A DNA stretch of 64,000 nucleotides from Streptomyces sp. NBC_01231. Lineage in GTDB: Bacteria; Actinomycetota; Actinomycetes; Streptomycetales; Streptomycetaceae. The notes under the pieces are model-generated. The model was not told where the DNA came from. It did not search any database and saw only the letters and a list, made by a program, of their open reading frames with translations. The position numbers and the translations under genes were made by a program. Below, in pieces: positions 58,561 to 64,000 of this stretch (within the stretch, counting starts at the first letter, position 1; each line of letters begins with the position of its first letter). The stretch covers positions 9,672,001 through 9,736,000 of the forward strand of contig CP108521.1 of the NCBI GenBank assembly GCA_035999765.1. Direction: 5' to 3'.

Positions 58561-61524
58561 TTGACCATGAAGGGACGTTTTAGGCGAAACTGTCGGCCGT
58601 TGCGCCGTCTGTTCGCCGACCCCTCAGATGATGATCCAAGTGCCTTCCCGGGCTCCCATCGCGAGTCGGCGGTCGCGGGCGACGGTGGAGACGGCACGCA
58701 TAGACAGGGTGGCCTCTCCGCAGCGCATGGCGCCGTCCGGCTGCCGGATCCAGGCGGTTCCAGGTCGGGTCTGCGATCTCTAATGAACCTGCACAGTGCC
58801 GCTGGACAGGTCTTCGTCCTGCAAGTCGTGATCGTTGTGCTATTGGTCGTCGCCGCAGTGACGGCGCTGGTGCTCGATGCCGAGCGCGACAGCTGGCGGG
58901 AGGCCCGGCACCAGTCGTTGACGGCGGCCGAGACGTTTGCAAACGCTCCTGGTACGGCTCAGGCATTGATGAGTAAAAATCCGACAGCTGTGCTGCAGCC
59001 AAGTGCGGAGGCCGCCAGGAAGAGAGCGGGCGTCGACTTCATCGTCGCCACAAATACGAAAGGTATCCGGTACACACACCCTGATCCGTCTCTGATCGGC
59101 AAGAAGTTCGTAGGCACCATCGAGCCCTCGTTGGCTGGCCGTACCACCATCGAGCGCATCGAGGGGAGGTTGCACGGGGCGCGGGTGCAAGCCGTTCAGG
59201 CAGTGGTTCCGGTGACCGGTCCTGACGGCGCGGTCGTGGGCCTGGTCGGGGCCGGGCTCAGGCTTCCCCGCGTGGTCGGCATGGTCGACGAGCAACTGCC
59301 GATCATGCTCGGCGTCGGCGCTGCCGCGCTCGTAGCGTCCGCCGCTGGAACGGCGCTGGTGTCGCGCCGCCTGCAGCGGCAGACCCACGGCTTGGGCCCG
59401 GCAGAGATGACGCGGATGTACGAGCACCACGACGCGGTGCTGCACGCCGTGCGGGAGGGCGTGCTGATCGTCGACGCACGCGGGCGGTTGCTACTGGCCA
59501 ATGACGAAGCGCGACGTCTGCTAGACCTACCAAAGGATGTGGAGCGACGGTACCTAGGGGAACTGGGGCTCGGCGAAGAAACGGCGCAGCTGCTCGCATC
59601 GACGGAGCCCCTCACCGACGCCGTGCACCTGGCAGGCGACCGGCTCCTCGCGGTGAACAAACGGCCCACGGCCCCGCACGGCGGCCAAACGGGAAGCGTG
59701 GTGACGCTGAGAGACACGACGGAACTGGCGGCCGTCACCGGACGGGCGGAGATGGCGCGGGAGCGGCTGAAGCTGCTGTACGACGCGGGAGTGCGGTTGG
59801 GTACGACGCTGGACGTTGCGGGTACGGCGCAGCAGTTGTCGGAAGTGGCTGTGCCCCGGTTCGCCGATGTAGCCACTGTGGATCTCCTGGATGTGGTGAT
59901 GCGTGGGCAGGAACCGGCACGGGAGACGTGGCCGGCGATGCGGCACGTGGCGGTCAGCGGCATGCGGGGAGACTCTTCGCTTTTCCCAGTGGGTGAGCTG
60001 ATCAGTAGGCCGCCCCAGACGCGGATGCTGGAAACGGGCCGGGCAGAGCTGGCGAGCGACCTTTCGGCGGCGCATTGGTGGCTGGAGCAAGATCCTGATC
60101 GGACGCGGAGGGCGCTGGACCACGGATTGCACTCGCTGGTGTCGGCACCGCTGCAGGCGCGCGGAGTGGTGCTTGGGTTGGTCAACTTCTTCCGCGCGGG
60201 TGAATCGCCGCCATTCGATGAAGAGGACATGTCCTTCGCCGAGGAGCTGGCCGCCCGGGCGGCGGTGGCCATTGACAACGCCCGCCGGTTCACGCGGGAA
60301 CACGCCATGGCGGTCACGCTGCAGCGCAGTCTGCTGCCGCGAGGACTTCCGGACCAAGATGCACTGGATGTGGCCTGGCGGTACCTGCCTGCGGAAGCCG
60401 GAGTAGGCGGAGACTGGTTCGACGTCATCCCGCTGCCGGGAGCTCGTGTGGCGCTGGTTGTCGGGGATGTCGTCGGCCACGGCTTGCACGCGGCAGCCAC
60501 CATGGGCCGACTGCGCACCGCTGTGCACAACTTCTCCGCCCTGGACCTCCCCCCGGAAGAGCTCCTGGCCCGTCTGGACGATTTGGTCACCCGGATTGAC
60601 AGTGAGGAGATCACTGGCAAGGGTCCGGAAAGTACGGAACATGAGGAGGTGACAGGGGCAACCTGCCTGTACGCGATCTACGACTCGGTGACGGGACGAT
60701 GCACGGTTGCGCGGGCCGGGCACCCCGGCCCAGCGGTGGTCCAGCCGGACGGAAGTGTCACGTATCCGGAAGTGCCGGTTTCCCCTCCGCTCGGCCTGGG
60801 CGGGCACCCATTCGAAACCACCGAGATCTGGCTGCCCGAGAACTCACGCCTGGTGTTGTACACCGACGGGCTGATCGAGGGTCGGCACCGGAACATCGAC
60901 GTGGGACTCGGGTTGCTCCACCAGGCCCTCGTCGGAGCGGCGAGAGGAACCCCAGAGGAGATGTGCCAGGCCGTGGTTGACGCAGCGCTGCCCCAACGCC
61001 CATCCGACGATGTCGCGCTTCTGGTGGCGCGTACCCGGCTGCTCTCGCCCTCGAAGGTGGCAGAGTGGGATGTGCCCTCGGATCCGGCTGCAGTGGCACC
61101 TGTGCGTGCGGAATGCGGAGCGCGGTTGCAGGCATGGGGGCTGGAGGAGATCAAGTTCGCCACGGAGCTGATTCTCAGCGAGCTGATCACGAACGCCATC
61201 CGCCATGGAAGACCTCCTGTCAAGATCCGGTTGCTGTATGACCGCAGCCTGATCTGCGAGGTCTCGGACGACAGCAGCACGTCGCCACATCTACGACGAG
61301 CGGCGGCCACAGACGAAGGCGGACGAGGGTTGTACCTGGTAGCGCAGTTCGCACAGCGGTGGGGCACGCGCTACACGCCGAGAGGCAAGGTCATCTGGTC
61401 CGAACAGCTCCTCCATGACGACGCCACCGCTGCCGACACTATGTCCGACATGCCCGCCGACGTTCTCCTCAGCCAGTTCGACGACTCCGTAGGTGACGAC
61501 GGGTCTCGGCCTGCAGGAGAATGA
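58561..61524 (+). CDS. Membrane sensor SpoIIE-type phosphatase with PAS, GAF and anti-sigma kinase domains
   Basis: Up to 987 residues from a TTG. Order: first membrane helix (about 83-105), an extracellular Cache-like sensor (110-240), second helix (about 245-265), PAS (286-370), GAF (405-560), PP2C/SpoIIE phosphatase (from 577; GGDWFDVIPLPG, VVGDVVGHG, LVLYTDGLIEGR) and a C-terminal HATPase (840-955; ELITNAIRHGRPP, DEGGRGLYLV). Such proteins control sigma factors by dephosphorylating and phosphorylating anti-anti-sigma partners. The ATG at 58783, just before the first helix, is a possible shorter start. No sigma or STAS gene is adjacent, so it is an orphan. Confidence 0.88.
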   Translation: MTMKGRFRRNCRPLRRLFADPSDDDPSAFPGSHRESAVAGDGGDGTHRQGGLSAAHGAVRLPDPGGSRSGLRSLMNLHSAAGQVFVLQVVIVVLLVVAAVTALVLDAERDSWREARHQSLTAAETFANAPGTAQALMSKNPTAVLQPSAEAARKRAGVDFIVATNTKGIRYTHPDPSLIGKKFVGTIEPSLAGRTTIERIEGRLHGARVQAVQAVVPVTGPDGAVVGLVGAGLRLPRVVGMVDEQLPIMLGVGAAALVASAAGTALVSRRLQRQTHGLGPAEMTRMYEHHDAVLHAVREGVLIVDARGRLLLANDEARRLLDLPKDVERRYLGELGLGEETAQLLASTEPLTDAVHLAGDRLLAVNKRPTAPHGGQTGSVVTLRDTTELAAVTGRAEMARERLKLLYDAGVRLGTTLDVAGTAQQLSEVAVPRFADVATVDLLDVVMRGQEPARETWPAMRHVAVSGMRGDSSLFPVGELISRPPQTRMLETGRAELASDLSAAHWWLEQDPDRTRRALDHGLHSLVSAPLQARGVVLGLVNFFRAGESPPFDEEDMSFAEELAARAAVAIDNARRFTREHAMAVTLQRSLLPRGLPDQDALDVAWRYLPAEAGVGGDWFDVIPLPGARVALVVGDVVGHGLHAAATMGRLRTAVHNFSALDLPPEELLARLDDLVTRIDSEEITGKGPESTEHEEVTGATCLYAIYDSVTGRCTVARAGHPGPAVVQPDGSVTYPEVPVSPPLGLGGHPFETTEIWLPENSRLVLYTDGLIEGRHRNIDVGLGLLHQALVGAARGTPEEMCQAVVDAALPQRPSDDVALLVARTRLLSPSKVAEWDVPSDPAAVAPVRAECGARLQAWGLEEIKFATELILSELITNAIRHGRPPVKIRLLYDRSLICEVSDDSSTSPHLRRAAATDEGGRGLYLVAQFAQRWGTRYTPRGKVIWSEQLLHDDATAADTMSDMPADVLLSQFDDSVGDDGSRPAGE

Positions 61525-61558
61525 TGATGGAGTTCGAACCGCTACAGAATGCCGGGCC

Positions 61559-62590
61559 TTACTGATCTTTTCGTAAGTTCAGTGGGTGTGGTGGGCGGAT
61601 GGTCAGGCCGGTATGGGCGAGGAATGACCATGGCAGTCGGGGGTTGGCGTTGATGCGGTGGATGCCTTGCTCGGTGGCGTCGGCGACATCGGCGAGGTGG
61701 TCGCCGGCGAGGTTAGCGAGTTCACGCTTCTTGAGCGAGGACCACAGCAGTTCCACCGGGTTCAGCTCGGGAGCGTAGGCGGGTAGTCGTTCCAGGGTGA
61801 GCCAGCCCTGTTCGGCGACCCAGGCCCGCATCGCCCGGCTCCAGTGGGCGGACAGGCCGTCCCAGACCAGGACCACTCGCTCGCCGCGGTAGAACACCTT
61901 CATCTGTTCCAGGACCTCGATGAGTCCGGCGGTGTCGTAGCTGCCGGGCTTGAGGTGGAAGCACAGGCGGGCCCCGCGATCGGGGTCGGTGGAGTGGTAG
62001 CCCAAGGCTCCGGCCATCGACGCGCGCTTCCAGTTCAGGCGGTGCCGCAGGAGCGGAGTCTGCCCTCGGGGCGAGTAGGTGCGGCGGATCTGAGGGAGCA
62101 GGGAGACGCCTGATTCGTCGAGGAAGACGATCCAGGCACGTGTGTTCACGGCCCCTTTTTGATGCGCGGCCACTCGTGCGCGATCCAGCGGGCGATCTCC
62201 GACTCGTCCCGCTCGACCGCCCGCCGCTCGGGCCGTTGCAGGCTCCATCCGAGCCGGCCGGTCAGTAGCCGCCACACCGATGCCCTCGACAGCACCACCC
62301 CCGTTGCCCGGGTGACGATCGTGCCGACTCGTTCCAGGGTCCACAGGTCGGCCTCGAAGCCATGAGCCTGGGCACCTTGCTCCAACGCGACCCGGACCAT
62401 CTCGACCTGGGCGTCGTCCAGCTTGGGTGGGCGTCCGGTGGCCGCCCGTCGCCGCAGGGCCGAAGCGCCGCCTTGCTCCCACACCCGCCGCCAGCGCCGC
62501 ACACTCTCGGCACACACCCCCACCGCCCTCGCGATCTCCGCATTCGAGACGCCGTCCTCGAACAACTCGACTGCCCGAACACGACGCGCC
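61559..62590 (-). mobile_element. IS630-family element, 5' end cut off by an IS5-type insertion
   Basis: The transposase is in two overlapping frames. Frame one (to 62146) holds the helix-turn-helix: LFEDGVSNAEIARAVGV, SVRRWRRVWEQGGASAL. At AAAAAGGGG near 62153-62161 a minus-one shift leads to the DDE domain: WIVFLDESGVSLLPQIRRTY, VVLVWDGLSAHWS and LPAYAPELNPVELLWSSLK, ending at 61559. Frameshifting on such A-runs is known in this family. Upstream, the N-terminus (ARRVRAVELFEDG) is cut at 62590, where the IS5-type element begins, and its continuation beyond that element was not found. Confidence 0.85.
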
Positions 62591-62591
62591 T

Positions 62592-63473
62592 GGGTGCTTG
62601 CGGGCGAGGGTCATGCAGTGAGCGAGTTGGAGGAAGGCGTCGTGCATGTCGTCTCGGGCTTCCCAGCGGGTTCGTAAGCGGCGAGGGCCGTGGAGCCAGG
62701 CGATGGCAGACTCGGCGACCCATCGCACGCGGCCCAGGCCCGAGCCGTGTGGCTGACCGCGCCGGGCGATCTTCGGGACGATGCCACGCTCACGCAGACG
62801 GCGGCGGTAGACGTCGTGGTCGTAGCCGCGGTCTGCATACAAGGTGCGTGGCTTGCGCCGGGGCCGGCCCCGCTTGCCCCGTACCGGCGGCAGACCGTCG
62901 ACCAGCGGCAGGAGCTGGGTGACGTCGTTGCGGTGCCCGCCGGTGTGCGACACCCGCAGCGGGGTGCCGTGCGCGTCGGTCAGCACGTGGTGTTTCGAGC
63001 CCGGCCGTGCACGGTCAACCGGGCTCGGACCGACTTTTGGGCTGCTTCGCCCCCACTTGGCCTGCACGTGCGAAACGGTCAACGGTGGCGCGGGAGAAGT
63101 CCAGGCGGTCCGCCGCCCGCAACCGGTCCAGCAGCACCCGCTGCAGTTCCTCCCACACCCCGGCCTCCTGCCACTCGGCCAGCCGACGCCAGCAAGTAGG
63201 ACCGGAACCGAACCCCAACTCTTGCGGCAGGTACTCCCATTGGATTCCGGTGTAGAGGACGAACAGCACACCTTGCAGTGTCTTGCGGTCATCGATCCGC
63301 TTGCGCCCCGGGTGCCGGAACCGTCGTTCATGCTTCGGCAGCAGCGGCTCGATCACCGCCCACAGCTCGTCACTGACCTCCCACGGCTTCCACCGTGCCA
63401 TGGTCACCCCCAAGCAGCACGGGATCACGTACCTCTCCACCGTGCCACAAGGAGATCATTCTGCAAGGACCCC
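62592..63473 (-). mobile_element. IS5-family (IS427-like) element inserted in the IS630 element
   Basis: OrfA starts at 63401 (MARWKPWEVSDELWAVIEPL, then GVLFVLYTGIQWEYLP) and ends at 63015. In an overlapping frame OrfB continues with HVQAKWGRSSPKVGPSPVDR, KHHVLTDAHGTPLRV, YADRGYDHDVYRRRLRERG and WLHGPRRLRTRWE. Two-frame organisation is common in this group. The imperfect ends are GGGTGCTTGC (left, 62592) and GCAAGGACCC (right, near 63472). OrfB has no stop of its own and reads into the IS630 sequence. Confidence 0.8.
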
Positions 63474-63665
63474 TAACGGCATCGCACCAGGACGCGTCAC
63501 CGACGGGCAGCGGCGTCGTGAGCGCGCGTGGCCGCCGACGGCCCCACGCGGCCGGGCCCCGCGCTACACATCGATTCGGTCTGGAACGACTGGCCCGCCA
63601 GCTCCCCAGCCGATGTCACATGGAGCGGCCGGCCTGAGACCCGGCGCCGCAGCCACGCCTCGCAA

Positions 63666-64000
63666 TCACTTCACCCCTGAGTTCAACGGGCCTTGCCCAG
63701 TCTCCGCAGAGGGCGCGGCCGCCCGCAACTCACGGAGTAGTCGCGCCTTTTCGGCACGGTAGTGCTCAACAGCCGCGAGTTTTACGCCTTCGTATCCGCG
63801 GACGGTATCGGGGAGTTCCGCGAGCCGGCGGACCTCGGCGAGGTTCCCCTCGTTCAAGAGCGCGACTGACGAGTTGATCGACTCGCGGTATTCCTGGATG
63901 AGTTGACGCTCAAGCCGCCGCATGTGCTGGACTCCGAACACATCGAGGCGGGTCCCACGAACGCGTCGCATCGCACGCAGCAGCACGAGGACCGGACGGA
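63666..64000 (-). CDS. Indolepyruvate ferredoxin oxidoreductase-like protein, C-terminal end
   Basis: The last 111 or so residues of a protein that continues past the right edge. LDVFGVQHMRRLERQLIQEY and LAELPDTVRGYEGVKLAAVE match the conserved end of the large actinobacterial 2-oxoacid:ferredoxin oxidoreductases (LDPFGYT.VRR.ER, LPD.VRGYE..KL), which decarboxylate aryl or branched 2-oxoacids to acyl-CoA. The stop at 63666 is followed by about 190 bases without a gene before the IS5-type element. Confidence 0.7.
   Translation of the reverse strand, partial: RPVLVLLRAMRRVRGTRLDVFGVQHMRRLERQLIQEYRESINSSVALLNEGNLAEVRRLAELPDTVRGYEGVKLAAVEHYRAEKARLLRELRAAAPSAETGQGPLNSGVK

Noticed and set aside
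61559..63331. 590-codon minus-strand ORF
   Set aside because: It is an in-frame chimera of the IS5-type OrfB and the second IS630 frame, not a single gene.

Overview
The window is high-GC actinobacterial DNA, very probably from a Streptomyces chromosome. The codon third positions are strongly GC-rich, GTG starts and ATGA or GTGA gene overlaps are frequent, and mycothiol-type formaldehyde dehydrogenase, PucR, SpoIIE-type phosphatase and sarcosine oxidase genes of actinomycete type are present. No rRNA, tRNA or CRISPR array was seen.

Layout. 1-9.1 kb is ordinary core-like sequence: a racemase end, a small membrane protein, an O-antigen-ligase-like protein, apolipoprotein N-acyltransferase, a Nudix hydrolase, a 3-hydroxybutyrate-dehydrogenase-like SDR, a PucR regulator and an MHS-type permease. 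9.3-11.1 kb is scarred by an IS630 fragment and a frameshifted ornithine-cyclodeaminase-like gene. 11.2-19.1 kb holds a GntR regulator divergent from glyA-soxBDAG-purU, which turns sarcosine into glycine, serine and one-carbon units. 19.2-41.1 kb is a methylated-amine (betaine) catabolic region: a Rieske oxygenase and its reductase, an old-yellow-enzyme-type N-demethylase, a ProVWX betaine transporter, formaldehyde disposal genes, an FAD amine oxidase, a DapA-like lyase, an ornithine-cyclodeaminase-like enzyme, an aldehyde dehydrogenase, two IclR regulators and an enolase-superfamily protein closely resembling 4-hydroxyproline betaine 2-epimerase (HpbD). 41.1-53 kb is a scrapyard of gene remnants, with two identical inverted IS701-type elements and a MITE-like repeat; the intact genes in it are a few hypothetical or PIN-type genes, an IclR regulator, a secreted chorismate mutase and a TetR regulator. 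54.3-58.2 kb is an amino-acid ABC transporter operon followed by a class V aminotransferase. 58.6-61.5 kb is a multidomain SpoIIE phosphatase. 61.6-63.5 kb is an IS5-type element nested in an IS630-type element, and the window closes in the end of an indolepyruvate-ferredoxin-oxidoreductase-like gene.

How the genes may work together (inference). ProVWX imports a quaternary betaine. HpbD may epimerise hydroxyproline betaine. The Rieske pair removes the first N-methyl group and the flavoprotein demethylase the second, and the released formaldehyde goes to the mycothiol-dependent dehydrogenase and a metallo-beta-lactamase-fold hydrolase. An FAD oxidoreductase, the DapA-like lyase, the cyclodeaminase/ketimine-reductase-like protein and the aldehyde dehydrogenase could then carry a hydroxyproline-type skeleton towards 2-oxoglutarate. 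The sox/glyA/purU block could equally serve glycine betaine. A shared inverted-repeat operator sits upstream of the demethylase, the transporter and the Rieske gene, and ties these units into one probable IclR regulon. Several enzymes occur twice, one copy intact and one decayed, which points to duplication or merging of two related clusters followed by erosion.
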